NCBI GenBank assembly: GCA_907165275.2
Contig: OU015665.1
Coordinates: forward strand, 1,860,001-1,924,000
Origin: Zygaena filipendulae
Lineage: Eukaryota > Arthropoda > Insecta > Lepidoptera > Zygaenidae
Length of the DNA: 64,000 bases
Direction: 5' to 3'
Shown here: positions 1 to 11,454 of the stretch, in pieces
Numbering within the stretch: the stretch's first letter is position 1
How the letters are laid out: each line of letters starts with the position of its first letter
Made by a program: the position numbers and the translations under genes
The notes under the pieces: generated by a model
Databases searched by the model: none
Told to the model about the DNA's origin: nothing
Seen by the model: only the letters and a program-made list of their open reading frames with translations

Positions 1-783
1 TCACGCATTTTTTCATCTAAATTACACTATTGAAATTAAATTTAATATCTCCTCGCTTAATGCATTGTAAAACGTTTGAATTGTAGGTAGATAATATGGT
101 ATAGATACACGCAAAAAGGCAATTTACAACTCGTGTCAAATAAAACACTAGCTTTGCTCGTCTTGTAGACGTCACCCCTCGTCAAGGAATTACCTATTTT
201 GCGCACTATTATAGATATTTTACAACGTCAGCGTTATCTAAATGTTTTCAATATTTTTTATGATACCCAAGTTTCTAGCCTTTCCGATTAACCTTTACCT
301 TGTATAATATATCTACTCTTTAAGATAGAACACAATGAAATTAGGTGTGGTATATCAACGGAAATTACTGAAAAAAAAAAACTTAAAGAATTAATTAAAG
401 ACTTAAACATCTATGAAAGAAAAGAAAGTGTTTTAGAAAACTTGTGTAAAATGTACTAGCCCGGTTACAAAGTGTATTAAAAATTCAGGCGCTAGGCGGC
501 GCCGGCTGAAAGCGTCTCACTCTGTTAACCCAACTGTGTAGAGTGTAGACGTTCTTAATTGGTCGTAGGCGTTCGCCGAGAGCTCTGCTGAAAACTTTGA
601 TCAACTGTAGGTGCCTACACACGTTGGCGCTTGCCTAGTTTGCCGAGATCTGGTATTGACCTTCACTTATCCACCGGACCAACATCTGCAGCCCGCTTAT
701 CGCACTTAGACAAGACACATTGTAACGAGGCGGTTGTATGCCAGATATCCTGCTTCATTTTTATTAGATAGGTACCTACGTTA
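1..783. other. Non-coding stretch at left edge
   Basis: No gene is seen. The segment lies downstream of the last visible forked exon, so it is probably forked intron. A GC-richer patch at about 485-760 has no open frame with splice signals on either strand. Its end (about 719-742) is shared, inverted and with a short gap, with bases near 20570-20605, so it is probably part of an unclassified dispersed repeat. Confidence 0.4.
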
Positions 784-1062
784 CTAGCTGTTCCCCGCGG
801 TTTCATCCACGTTAATTTTGGAGTTTCTACGGGAATTCCGGAATAACAGTACTCTATATCCTTTTCTGTATTCCTGACAACATGGAGTACCTAACATATG
901 CAACATTGAATGCAGTTTCACTAACGTTAATTTCAGAGTTCTTGCGAGAATTCCGAGATAAAAAGTACCCTATGTCCTTTTCTGTATCCCTGACAACGTG
1001 TATGCAAAATTTCATGATGATCTGTTGAGGCGTTGAGGCGTGAAAGCTTAACAAACAAACTT
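784..1062 (-). repeat. Interspersed repeat, TAGCTG/CCGCGG family, two partial copies in tandem
   Basis: The family starts with TAGCTGTTCCCCGCGG, then a GAATTCCGG-like block, an AAAAGTACCCTATGTCC block, a CAACGTGTATGCAAAATTTC block, and GTGAAAGCGTAACAAACAAA near the other end. Two degraded copies follow each other here. The same order of blocks recurs at least a dozen times in the window. I judge it a lepidopteran non-autonomous retroposon, but the class is not certain. Confidence 0.65.
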
Positions 1063-3811
1063 ACTTTTTTCATTTATAAATAGTAAGGATTAATTATTTT
1101 TAAAATTGCCTTTTTTAAATTTCTGTTTCACATTCCATTATTTTTAAATCATGTATTTTCTACTTTTTTTGTTTCTAATGTGATTCCATTCCGAGATTTC
1201 AGACGAATCACATCAAAATTATTAATCTCATTATTTCTGTTGTAATTTTTAAATAAACTACTAACTAACCGGAGTTCACTGACTCCATCATTTTATACAT
1301 TTGTAACTCCAAATTAATAAATTTGAAAACAATTATTCTCTATTTTTTAAACTCTATACGTAACCTTTTGGTGAACAATAGATCTAGTAAAAAAATAATT
1401 GTAGCCGACTTTGTTCACCGAAAGGTAGATAGATGATGTAGAGTTAAAAAGGAGGAGTTGTTTTCAAACCAAACTTTTCTAATTTTCTAAAAGTTTGTTA
1501 TGTTACATAGGTACTTTTAGAAAAAAAAAAACATTTTGGAAAAATTCAATTCCCTTTCTACTTGACACTTATTTTCGACTAACCTTATACGAATAGATTA
1601 CGCAAGTTATCCCTTCGAGCGTGCTCTATTACGCCAATTACACACGGCTTGTTCAACCTGCTTTCAATGTGCAAAGCAAATCTTGTTCTACTATGGGACT
1701 ATGCGACTATATAACACCGCCATTTGCATACTCTTTTTCTTTAGGTACTGTAATATTGTTATCTGATGTGCAATAAAGGATTAAATAAATAAATAAATAA
1801 ATAAATATGGGAATCTGACAACATAATATTTTTCCAAACTCATGTTGAATGTTTAATGCTTATTGTGCTGATATAATTTGACACTCACCAACATAAAATT
1901 TCAGTTCGTAAGTCCAAAATCGGAGTGAGCAGGAAAAAATTTACAAAAATACACTAGTATATCAATAATATTTTTAAAATAGAACATAGACAATGATATT
2001 TCATTGTAAGTAAGAGAAGTACTTATCTGATAAAAAAGCACAAAATTTATAAAAGAGGAGGTTATATAACGCGAAGGGAGCTGCCTCGTTAATAACTTTA
2101 TTACTATAGTAATATGCTTCAACAACTGTTTAAACTTAGTTACTTTTGATGCTGACTGTACCTTAATTATAACTGCGGGAACCACTTGTTTTATATTAAC
2201 AAAAGGTAATTAAGAAGTAAGTTCATTACCCTCTATTATAACCGTTTAATTGATTTCAAATTACTTTTTTGCTTAATATTATTTATCTATCTAGGTACAA
2301 CAAGAATAAGATTTTTTTATAAGTTACCCAGGCTGTGCGTTCTTACGGCCGCACTCAGAGTCGTTTTAATGATTACTTAATTTTAAGTAAAGATTTTTAA
2401 AACAAAACTGCCGCAATCAGAGACGTGAAATAAATACTTAACGTACGTACCTACTATACTCTGTTGACGATTTTCTAAAAATGAAGTTTGCTTAATTACA
2501 CTGTGTACACTTTTATCTATTGTTTTATCTAATGTAAAATTCTTGACATTTACCTATTATTTAAATTGACATACCTATTGTTTCTATTTATATTCAATTT
2601 CAATGACGATCCCTTTGACGAATAACACTGTGTATATTATGTATATACTGTTAATTATGTTAAAGCGAAATAAATAAATCTAATCTAATCTTAATATATT
2701 TAACGAAATATCTTTTAAAAATCTTTAGGTATGTATCTACTTAAAAATCAGTCAGTTAAGTACGGGATTCCTGTGTAAATGTAGATATAATAGTTAGATG
2801 ATCGACAAATAATATCGCAGGATACCTACCTAAATCATAAAGTATAAATTTAAGATCATTATCTGCAATTCGAAATGTCGACATTTTATATTTCGGTGCA
2901 CTGCATATTTATGAAGACAGAGATTTTAATGAAAGAGTTCACTTTCTACCGAGTTTAATGGGCTGTTAGTCGCGTTCTGATTCATATGTACACTCAAAAA
3001 CCACAATAAAATGTACATAATATGTATAAAGTTTTCGAATACAACATTTTAATACTTTGTTTCACTTTCCATTTCGTATGGCAGCGAAAATAAAATTTAT
3101 TACACACTTTTTATGGTTGACTGTACTTAATTTAAAAGATATTATTACGATCGAATTGTGAGATTTTTATATTATGTCAATGTACGAGGCATAGCCGCGT
3201 AGGTAATATAAAATATCAAAATTAATATCGTCAAAGAAGACAGAACCAACCCGATCTTTATAACACACTGTGGCATAGGTACTTAATGGTAATACCTACC
3301 TACCTAAAAAAAACTTTCGATTTTGTTACGTAAATAATAATTAAATCTATATCTTTAAAAAACAATTTTCCAATTAAATTGCACAGGTTAACAGTATAAC
3401 GACAATAATATTAGATAAAAAAGGTTTTTGGAAATTCACCGCATAATGTTGCGAAAAAAGCGAAACTCCGGAAAACAACTAGTGTATATTCAATCGTTTA
3501 AAAAAAAAATATACAATTATTATTATCTAAATACATTTCAGTATACATAATGCAGGGTAACTATCTTCTGAATAATTCAGAAAAAAAAAGCAAACATCGG
3601 ACCCAGTTGATGATGGAGTTGGAAAAACGATTTTTTTAAATAATTGATGAGGTTCAAAAATTTAAAATAAAAAAAATTGAGCAGTATCTCGTTGTCATCG
3701 ACCAAAAGGTTATCAAAAGATAACCTTTTGTTTGGCACCCCCTTTCCTGATTTAAACAGTCCCAATATTATGCTATGCTTCTGAACACTAGTCCAGCAGC
3801 TTAAGTGGAAC
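1063..3811. other. Non-coding stretch, forked intron or 3' flank
   Basis: No credible coding exon is seen on either strand; the short open frames are AT-rich and lack splice signals with protein similarity. There are LINE-like 3' tails with AATAAA and simple repeats at about 1740-1806 (AAAT repeats) and 2590-2695 (ends AATCTAATCTAATCT). The rest is plain AT-rich sequence. Confidence 0.45.
2336..2440 (+). repeat. Half copy of the hairpin MITE found at 9553-9782
   Basis: The order GCCGCACTCAGAGTCG, TTTAATGATTACTTA, GATTTTTAAAACAAAACTGCCGCAATCAGA matches the left arm of the large inverted repeat at 9553-9782. The right arm is absent, so this is a decayed or deleted copy. Confidence 0.7.
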
Positions 3812-4132
3812 AATAGGGATATTGACGACTTTTGAATATCAAAATTCTAATTAGTCCGTCAGTTAGAAAATTAGAAAATAATTTTTAGTTTTTTCAAATT
3901 AATGAAAATATAGGTACATAGAATATAGATACAGCGCATTAAAGTTTAGGGTGGGGGCTCGTGACGTCATTAACCGCAATAAGCCCCCATACAAACTGCA
4001 CCGGATAGTGACGTAACGCGAAATTTGAACTCAATGTATCACCATTATTTTTTGATGAAGTTCGTAAAAAGAAAAAATACGTGTCCAATATTTTTTATTA
4101 ATCTACAAATAAAATTTAGTCAACTAGTCCAT
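3812..4132 (+). repeat. MITE family 1 copy
   Basis: TTAGTCCGTCAGTTAG with AAAATACGTGTCC-type blocks stands in inverted order at the two ends, giving terminal inverted repeats of about 50 bp. The centre carries GCGCATTAAAGTTTAGGGTGGGGG, a GTGACGTCA palindrome and a CGAAATTTGAACTCAATGTATC block. Copies with the same layout occur at about 6126, 10673, 17970, 19195, 22990, 25088, 46505 and 47365/62299. No open frame is present, so it is non-autonomous; which transposase moves it cannot be told from this window. Confidence 0.8.
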
Positions 4133-5660
4133 ATAACATAATTATCCGGTTATTTGAAAACGGACTTAACGCATTGTTCCTAACCAAAGAACAAAATGCA
4201 CGTTGACTACTTATATTCTTTCTATTTGCTAATTAAAATTTAATAAGATGCGATTGCCTAGTGCCAACTTTCACAGCGTTATGATCTACAATCTAATATC
4301 TTCACATCGCCCGCTCTACTCGAACCTACCTACTGTTAAAAGTCTGCCTGTTTTATGACGTGCGAATTGAAATGGGATGACGCATTTTGCTGTCGCCATG
4401 ACTATAATATTACCATTTGTTTACTTTATTCGATGCTATCACATTATATTATATTTTTTTTAATTTATTTGTATGTAAAAGTTGATGATTAATATCTATG
4501 ATTAAGTGAAAAAGAAAAAATGCGGATGGGAACCAGCTGGTTAATTTTGACAGTCTTTTTTGCCCTTGCCACTGAAAATCCGAGGAGTTTCTATCATTTT
4601 TCGGTTGCGATCAAAAACATAGTGGTTTTGCGATCACAATATGCACGTTTTAACAGCTACAATATCTAGCAATCGACCAAAATAAACAAACTTCATAAGT
4701 TTAGACTGCCCTAAACATGATTAATTCTAATTGATATTCTTGCAAATAAATAAATAAATAATTAATCACAAAATCGCTATTTTTCTGATTGAAACTGAAA
4801 TATGATAGCAACAATAATTACATAATTGGCCTGCAGGTTCGTACTATTAGATCCACGCCTATGAGATATTAGTATAGATTTGCTAGCCATGTTTTTTGTT
4901 CATTGCATGCATTTTTTTATTCCTTTTGGATCTTCAATTTTTTATGAATATCAGGATATTTTATCTAAGATTGAAACAAATGTTCCCCGATGTAGAGTCA
5001 CTGCCCAGCTGTTACAAAAAGATCTATAAGTAGGTACTTTAATTTTTATAAATAAATTTATTAATATACTAACTATACTGTACTTATTTTTGATATTACT
5101 ACTGATATAAATTGCGCAAAATAGGTAATTTCTGAGAAGTGGCGACATAGGTACCTAAAAGAATGAGCAAAGTGAAATACGACACAAAGATAATGGCGGG
5201 CTTTCAGTGATGGCGGATAACCAATAACTGAGCGCGCAACTAAGCAGTTTTACTTTACGCAAACATCTTACTCAAACAGCCAAATGATGTTCAAATAGTT
5301 GGTAAAAATATAAATTGCAATATTTAATTTAGGAGACAAATTAAAGTAGGCATAGGCAGTTTATGTTCTTGTTTAAAACGTTGTGTTTAAGTAGGTATAT
5401 GGAAGAATAAAAAGAAGAAAGAAAGAAAGAAAGAAGAAAGCAAGAAAAATTGAGCCATCGCGGCACGTCTCGCCGATTGTAAACATCGAAATTATTTTAT
5501 AAAAATGAATATAAAAGGATAGCTTATGAAAGGAAATGAATATAGATACAATAGCACAATTAAAAATATAATCAGAATTTTTTAAGAAAAAGGTGATTTA
5601 TTATTTATATTAATTTCAGAAAGACAACTTATTTGTCTTCATTAGTGACTTGAGTTACAG
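4133..5660. other. Non-coding stretch, forked intron
   Basis: No exon was found. A GAAA/GAAG microsatellite lies at about 5409-5450. The rest is AT-rich and featureless to me. Confidence 0.4.
5409..5450. repeat. GAAA/GAAG simple repeat
   Basis: Purine-only imperfect tetranucleotide tract (AGAAAGAAAGAAAGAAAG with interruptions). Confidence 0.9.
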
Positions 5661-5674
5661 AATCACTTGCGTTT

Positions 5675-5746
5675 GGCGACGCGTCGCCATATCGCTATAT
5701 ATATTTTATATTATATCTATGTCACATAGCGTGGCGACGCGTCGCC
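5675..5746. repeat. Two identical 14-bp palindromes, GGCGACGCGTCGCC
   Basis: The perfect palindrome GGCGACGCGTCGCC occurs at 5675-5688 and again at 5733-5746, with 44 bp of AT-rich sequence between. Both are followed by CAT. They lie in the forked intron just downstream of exon 5870-6092. Function unknown; they could be arms of a small palindromic element or a paired protein-binding site. Confidence 0.8.
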
Positions 5747-5869
5747 ATGCCGACAGTTGGCCTGGGCCTCTGCAATTAAATAGATGCAATTCAATAGATC
5801 GCATCAATAAAACAGAAGTTATATGTCTAACTGTCCCCACCACAATATTAGTGCAGAATATCGACTCAC

Positions 5870-6092
5870 CGAGTCTACCCCTGAGCTCGGAGGGCCTCAG
5901 CGCGGGCTCCTCGAGGACGGCCGGCGGGGGCGGCGCGGGCGGCGCGGGGGGCGGCGGCGGCGGGGGCGGCGCCTCGTCCCCCGAGCTGCCCCCCGACGAC
6001 ACCCCCGACGAGGCGGACGCTGTCTGCACCACGGTCACCTCCTCGGACACTGAGGCGCGTCTGCTGCCCGCCGCTGACGAGAGCCGGCTGGC
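5870..6092 (-). CDS. f: forked/espin homologue, exon 11 (Ser/Gly plus poly-proline)
   Basis: Last forked exon visible in the window. On the minus strand the acceptor CTCCTTCAACAG precedes 6092, and reading in phase 0 gives about 74 codons before the donor G|GTGAGT at 5870 (phase 1). The exon encodes a Ser-rich stretch, SGVSSGGSSGDE, then a proline block (PPPPPPPPAPPAPPPP) and PSELRGRL. Espin and forked carry proline-rich segments that bind profilin or other actin regulators, which is known of the family; binding here is inferred. The exon is very GC-rich compared with its introns. The missing downstream exons (C-terminal actin-bundling part) must lie left of base 1, because no phase-1 acceptor with similarity was found below 5870. 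Confidence 0.85.
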
Positions 6093-6125
6093 CTGTTGAA
6101 GGAGTACTTAATCCTTCATAACTAT

Positions 6126-6452
6126 AATGGGCATGTTGACTAATTTTTATTTTTTAGTCCGTCTTGTAGATTATAAAAAAATTTTGGACACGTATTTTTT
6201 TTTTTACGTACTTAATCAAAAAATAACGGCGATATATTGAGTTGAAATTTCGCGTGACGTCACTATTCTGACAGTTGGTATGGCGGTTTTAGCGGTTAGT
6301 GACGTCACGACCCCCTCACCCTAAACTTTAATGCGCTTTATCTCTTATATTTTAATTTATTTGAAAAAGCAAAAAATACGAGTCTATTGTTTTTTATTTT
6401 CTGACGGACTAATTAGAATTTTGATTTTCAAAAGTAGGCAACATCCCTATTA
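6126..6452 (-). repeat. MITE family 1 copy
   Basis: Opposite orientation to the 3812 copy: GGGCATGTTGACTAA... TTTTAGTCCGTCTTGTAGATTA ... two GTGACGTCAC palindromes ... CTGACGGACTAATTAGAATTTTGATTTTC. Nearly full length and one of the better preserved copies. Confidence 0.85.
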
Positions 6453-6615
6453 TAAATGCGAAAGTAAGTTTGTTTGTTACGTTTTCACACCTTAACGGCT
6501 CGACCGATTATCATGAAATTTTGCATACACGTTGACAGGGGTACAGAGAAGGACATAGGATACTTTTATCCCTGAAATTCCGTGGAAACTCCGAAATTAA
6601 CGCCAAAAGCATTTT
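6453..6615 (+). repeat. TAGCTG/CCGCGG-family repeat, partial, reversed
   Basis: Abuts the preceding MITE. Blocks in reverse order: GCGAAAGTAAGTTTGTTTGTTACG, ATCATGAAATTTTGCATACACG, GGACATAGGATACTTTTATCCC, GAAATTCCGTGGAAACTCCGAAATTAACGC. Confidence 0.7.
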
Positions 6616-6948
6616 TCCAAATCGATTTTTATACGACAGACTTACAACCGAATTGAGGCCCTCCCCCTTGTGTGTTTAAAAAATGAATGTTTTTTCATGT
6701 GCGCAAGAAAGTATATATGTAGGTATGTCGTTTAGAGCTTATTTATTCGATGTCCTCCAAGAGCTCCGTGAAAGATTTTTAAATATATTGCACTATGGTT
6801 AGCAATTTCAACCCGTACAGCGATGCTAATAGATATCTATTTATTTCAGTTGTAACTGTGTATGTATTAAATGTGAAAGTCCATAAGAATAAACAAAAAA
6901 CAATGCTATCATGTATTTTAATGGGTATCTACTATTTAGTATACTCAC

Positions 6949-7054
6949 AAAGTTCTGTGCCTTGTGTGTGAGCGCCGCTAGCTTAGTGGCCAGCGTCGAC
7001 TTGGTATGGACGTCGGAGGACGCGGGGGAAATATCCTCGTATGCTTTATTGGAA
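6949..7054 (-). CDS. f: forked/espin homologue, exon 10
   Basis: Minus-strand acceptor GTCTTTGTCCACAG precedes 7054; donor TTT|GTGAGT at 6949. One base completes the codon begun in exon 9; 35 whole codons follow and the exon ends in phase 0, as exon 11 needs. The peptide begins SNKAYEDISPASSDVH and ends LAALTHKAQNF. The motif AYEDISP resembles the TYEDIYL motif of exon 8; such tyrosine-acidic linear motifs are spread through forked linkers. No globular domain is expected. Role: linker between the ankyrin block and the C-terminal actin-binding part. Confidence 0.85.
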
Positions 7055-7394
7055 CTGTGGACAAAGACACAATCTTAGGGCCTAGACTTAGGGCCGACGT
7101 TGCAATCCTCAGAGAAGGACTAACCTGAATAAAACTTTCAAAAGGGAACGAGTTGGATTCAAACAAAACTATCAGAAAACAGTCTGACAGATAACATCTG
7201 TAAATTGTAAAATCAACCCAAGGTTTTATTTTAAAAACAAAGATACACTTATATAAATCACATAGTAGGTGTATTTCTTCTTCATCTTTGACAGAGAGAA
7301 TATAATCTCGTTGCTGCGCGAAAGAACTGTTCAGAGAGGATAAATTCACTTGGAACCGTCATTCAAAGAGTTTTTATAATCACTACCATCATAT

Positions 7395-7612
7395 TCTAAT
7401 CTACACTAATATTATAAAGAGGTAAAGTTTGTGAGTTTGTGCATTTTTAGTTTGTGATGTTTTAGGGGTAATCTCTGAATCTGCTGAACGGATATTGAAA
7501 ATTCTTTCACTTATAGGAAGCTACAGTGATCCTGAGTGACATAGGGTACTTTTGATCCTGGAATTCCTTCGGGAACTCCGAAACTACCTCCGAAACTACG
7601 GGGGACAGCTAG
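7395..7612 (+). repeat. TAGCTG/CCGCGG-family repeat, degraded
   Basis: Starts CTACACTAATATTATAAAGAGGTAAAG, carries GACATAGGGTACTTTTGATCCTGGAATTCC and ends GGGGGACAGCTAGTA, that is, the family in reverse orientation. Confidence 0.65.
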
Positions 7613-7659
7613 TACGAAATATACCTAAGTAAAATAACGTGAAGTCATTTAGAACTTAC

Positions 7660-7746
7660 TTTTCAATGTCCTCTTTGGTTGTATAGTCGACGACCAGCGC
7701 CGCGCTGCCCGGCCGACTGTGGCTGCCAGAGTCTCGGGAATTGCTC
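7660..7746 (-). CDS. f: forked/espin homologue, exon 9
   Basis: Small exon of 87 bases. Acceptor AAATTGAATACAG before 7746; donor AA|GTAAGT after 7660. Enters needing one base and leaves in phase 2, matching both neighbours. The peptide is SNSRDSGSHSRPGS then AALVVDYTTKEDIE: a Ser-rich linker followed by a hydrophobic-acidic segment. Insect forked proteins contain similar serine-rich linkers between the ankyrin region and the C-terminal region. Support comes from phase, splice signals and GC content above the surrounding intron; similarity alone would be weak. Confidence 0.8.
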
Positions 7747-8518
7747 CTGTATTCAATTTGAAAATATAGGTACAAGTGTGAAGACTGGTTTATGAATTGC
7801 TAAAATAAAAAATTGCTCAATACTGTATAGTCTAACTAGCGACACCCGCCAAAACAAAATAATCCACCAAAAGCGACAAATCTGACCGTTTTTGGTATTT
7901 TTTGATTAAACTTATCGATATCAAGTTCCAAACCATACAATGGTTTAAATATTTCAAAGTTATCATCAAAAACTAGTATTTACCCATAAAGATATTACAC
8001 ATAGACTGATGGTTTTATTCAAAACTCCGCGGTATCACCCGCTACTTACCCTATACCTATTATGCCACCGGTTTTTTTTTTAAATGCGTTGCGATATTTT
8101 TTTCTTAAAAAGCGCGTTCCTTAAACACAATTTCAGACTTGCCAGATGCCAAAATATTAAAAATTATTAATATTCTGTATGCCATAAAACACGTTGGAAA
8201 TCCTTTACATATTGGAAATCCTTTGACATATTATAATTTGATGTAATTTTGAATCTGATAATGTGAAATAAATAAATCTAATCTAATCTATAATCTTTAT
8301 TTTAATTAAAAATTTTATGGCGCGTTATCTTAACTTGACGTGATATGGTCATAGCGAATAAGGGCCTAGGACCGTATTTTTGAATGCCGTGTGCGAAAGT
8401 AATACAAGTCCCTGGGTCACTCTCGATGCAAAAGACCCAATGACGCTCGATGCGTTCCCGCGCAAAGCGTTAAAGGAAGTTCCAGGTTCCAGCTACGCTA
8501 TTACCCCAGGGCACTGAC
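7747..8518. other. Intron between forked exons 8 and 9
   Basis: No further exon seen. A LINE-like 3' tail ending AATAAATAAATCTAATCTAATC lies at about 8190-8290. GC rises only close to the exon 8 donor. Confidence 0.45.
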
Positions 8519-8657
8519 CTGCGCCTGGGAGGCTCGTCTCTGTGCAGGTATATGTCCTCGTAGGTGTGGTCGCGCCTCGTCGCGTCGGCGCCGCTGTCGC
8601 TGTCCGAGTGCTCCGGCGCTGTCGTCACTTCCGCTGAACCGTGGATTTCCGCTTTTA
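8519..8657 (-). CDS. f: forked/espin homologue, exon 8 (TYEDIYL motif)
   Basis: Acceptor TTTTTTTCGCCAG precedes 8657; donor CAG|GTCAGT follows 8519. Two bases complete the codon from exon 7, 45 codons follow, and the exon ends in phase 2. The peptide has an acidic Ser/Asp run (EHSDSDSGAD), then RRDHTYEDIYLHRDEPPRR. The TYEDIY motif is one I associate with forked orthologues in insects. The segment is a disordered linker with charged blocks; no enzyme or transmembrane feature is present. Confidence 0.88.
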
Positions 8658-9149
8658 CTGGCGAAAAAAATTAACAACCTCCTTTACACTTCTCATACTC
8701 TCGTAAGTTCTAGAACTGGGTGTGATCGAATATAACGAATTGTCGCCATGACTAACATACGGCTCTCATCTCCTTTTGACTATGTTTTGTGAAAATTTTC
8801 AGCTTTATTTCTTTGCAACCAAACTTGAGTACCCATACAACCTCGATGTACGTACAATTTACTTTAAAACATGGCTTTTTACAAGGAAAAGAAACTATCT
8901 TTCCTTGAAAACTAAGTTAAATTAGTTATTACTGCATGTGATACCTATTTTCTTACATTAGTGTGGAAAACGTAAAATATTCTGATAAAATTATATCTCT
9001 TTTATTTTTTGTATAGATTACTGGCAGGTTTGCGAAAAACAGCCATAAATAAAAACGATTGAAAATCTTATGTACTATCTGCCGTTACGAATGTTTGAAA
9101 TAAACCGATTTCTTAATTTTTTTTCATAAAATGTTACGTTATAACTAAC
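8658..9149. other. Intron between forked exons 7 and 8
   Basis: AT-rich, with no repeat or coding segment that I recognise. Confidence 0.5.
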
Positions 9150-9332
9150 CTGTCATAGTAGGAGCCTCTTGTCCTTCAGCGGGCACCCTTGGCCCGGGGG
9201 ATCGCGTGTGGAACAGGTCCCGGACGCGCTGGTACAGGGCGGCTGGGGCGTTGGAGTTGGCGCTGCAAGTGTTGTTGCCATGGAGGTACCAACCGCTGGG
9301 GTTGCCAGTGTCCGCGTCCGATGCTGAGCACG
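9150..9332 (-). CDS. f: forked/espin homologue, exon 7
   Basis: Acceptor CATTTTCCTTGCAG before 9332; donor ACAG|GTTAGT after 9150. The exon joins exon 6 in phase 1 and leaves in phase 1. Peptide features: SDADTGNPSGWYLHGNNT, then an Asn/Ala-rich segment, then LYQRVRDLFHTRSPGPR. GNPS-WYLHG followed by LYQRVRDLF is typical of the region after the ankyrin repeats of insect forked, by family memory. The exon is GC-rich, so overlapping frames on both strands are also open; phase agreement selects this one. Confidence 0.88.
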
Positions 9333-9552
9333 CTGCAAGGAAAATGTATTTTAAGCATGTCTACATAATATTACAAAACATGTTTATGCTTTGTGCAATA
9401 AACAACTTTTTGAGCTATACAATTGATAGATATACAAGATACTTGAGTGCGACGGCATAGCCCAATATGTTCTTTCATATTTTATGCCACTATAATATCT
9501 CTAAATGTCAGTAACTCAGTATATAATGGACCTTAGTCAATTATTGACACTC

Positions 9553-9782
9553 CCGCCGCACTCAGAGTCGAGTTTAATGATTACTTAGTTAAGTATAGAT
9601 TTTTAAAACAAAACTGCCGCAATCAGACAAGTTTAATAAATTAATGTTAATTAGAATTTAACTAATTATGTTACATCTCATTAAATGCCAATTAACATTA
9701 ATTTATTAAACTTCGCGGCAGTTTTGTTTTAAAAATCTATACTTAACTAAGTAATCATTAAAGTCGACTCTGAGTGCGGCGG
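9553..9782. repeat. Hairpin MITE with 68-bp near-perfect inverted repeats
   Basis: Arms 9553-9620 and 9715-9782 are reverse complements over 68 bases with a single mismatch, starting CCGCCGCACTCAGAGTCGA and ending AAAACAAAACTGCCGC. A second inner inverted pair (AGTTTAATAAATTAATGTTAATT and its complement) extends the stem towards the centre. No open frame is present. A half copy sits at 2336-2440, so it is a dispersed foldback element. It lies in the intron between forked exons 6 and 7. Confidence 0.9.
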
Positions 9783-11454
9783 TTAAACCCTTGCGATATT
9801 CCGTCTAACCTTGTATTATGATCATGGCATCACGAATCGCCACAACCATTGTCGTCTAGTGTGAAACGTCCATTTTCCATTAGAAAACATTTAAATGTTT
9901 TTATGAAAGCATAACTACGTAGTGAAACTCTTAAACTGAAAATTATTGAACGATATTTTATTTTATTGGTAAATTTTTTATTTTAAACAACACACCGTAA
10001 CTTTCAAAATGTAGAGCACCCGCATTCACCCATCTTTGATATACGAAGACATTAGTAACGACGCTCATTTTAAATAATTGTACCTATAATTTTTAATGAC
10101 TAATCTAAATTGTCCACCCACGTGCACTCACTCGGGCGTCAGGAAATCAACTGGCTATGTGCAAAAAACATGTATTACCTAAACCTGCGCCGGCGCTTCC
10201 TATCGCACACGAATCGTTCGCACACTTCCGTCGTGCCGCTTCAATACGTGCCCTATTAGATGCGCTCGCGATTGTTCACGGCTCTATACAATTAATCACT
10301 GGCTATAGTGTGGTGTTCATTAGACTTTTATTGGATAATCGTTATTGATACCAGCAATAAGTGCGTATGTTTTGTAACTTTCGTACTTCACTGTGGGCTA
10401 ATTTATATGTACTTACATAGGTATCTACGTAAAACATTGGCCTAAAGTAAATATAAAAAATTGGCTTTGTTTAGATTTTTCGACGACGACGCGACGTTAG
10501 AAAGAAAGTGAGTTTGTTTATGCATAAAAAAATTACAAACATAGGAAAAAATACCTAATGGTAGATCAATCAAATTCTGATAGTGCAGCTTGTATTTAAA
10601 CTTTTGAATTACAAATCGACCACATGTAAGTATTATTTTTATTACCTATAATCATGTGTGTAATCATTATTTAATAGGCTAGTTTCCTGGGTAAAAAAAT
10701 CGAAATTCTATTTAGTCCGTCAGTTAGATAATAAAAAAATAAAAAACACGTATTTTTTGCTTTTTTAAAATAATGGAAATATGCATAGATAAAGCGCATT
10801 AAAGTTTAGGGTGGGGGACTCGTGATGTCACAGCTCGCTATAACGTGCGAACAAACTGTAGCGAGGCGTGACGTCATGTGAAATTTCGACTTGATATATC
10901 TCCGTTACTTTTTGGTTACATAAAAAAAAAAAAATACGTGTCCAATATTTTTTAATAATCTACAAAATGGACTAAAAAAAAAAATTAGGAAACTAGCCTA
11001 TTAATATTTTATTGTATAATTTCCGAATCGATCGCTTCATGTTTTAATATTTATGGGTTATATTTTTTCATTTTTACTAGCCCATGTCTAAATTATTTCT
11101 TTACATATTTGGCGCGTACGCCGCGCCACCCGTAGCAAAAAAATCGAATCAGTCGTAGCCGCGGGCGTAGCGCTTGAAATTTCGTAGATAGGCCACCTCC
11201 AAACTAATGTCGAATAACTTATAGACTATTAATTTTTTCGAAATAATTTATATTTTAATCATATTAATATTGTTTATTATTTAAATCGGGTTTTTGGTCA
11301 ATTCATTGACACGTTGTATATGAAAATTGAAGTTTTTTTTAATGCAAATTCTGTCGAATCTTTATTAGTAATTACGAGACTAACCTATATTTTTAGGCTG
11401 AATCACCTCTTCAAGTCATTTTGCCGATCTAAATGCACCAAAACTAACACAAAC
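9783..11454. other. Intron between forked exons 6 and 7
   Basis: Contains one MITE family 1 copy (10673-11004). The open frame at 10157-10348 (plus) has no splice or similarity support. The remainder is AT-rich. Confidence 0.45.
10673..11004 (+). repeat. MITE family 1 copy with both outer ends
   Basis: Outer ends AATAGGCTAGTTTCCT and AGGAAACTAGCCTATT are exact inverted repeats, outside the usual TTTAGTCCGTCAGTTAG arms. The centre again has GCGCATTAAAGTTTAGGGTGGGGG, a GTGATGTCAC (mutated CRE) and GTGACGTCA. This copy best defines the full element ends. Confidence 0.85.

Noticed and set aside
5650..6099. Plus-strand frames over the poly-proline exon (Gly/Arg-rich proteins)
   Set aside because: They are shadows of the GC-rich minus-strand forked exon; that frame has matching phase and splice sites, these have none.
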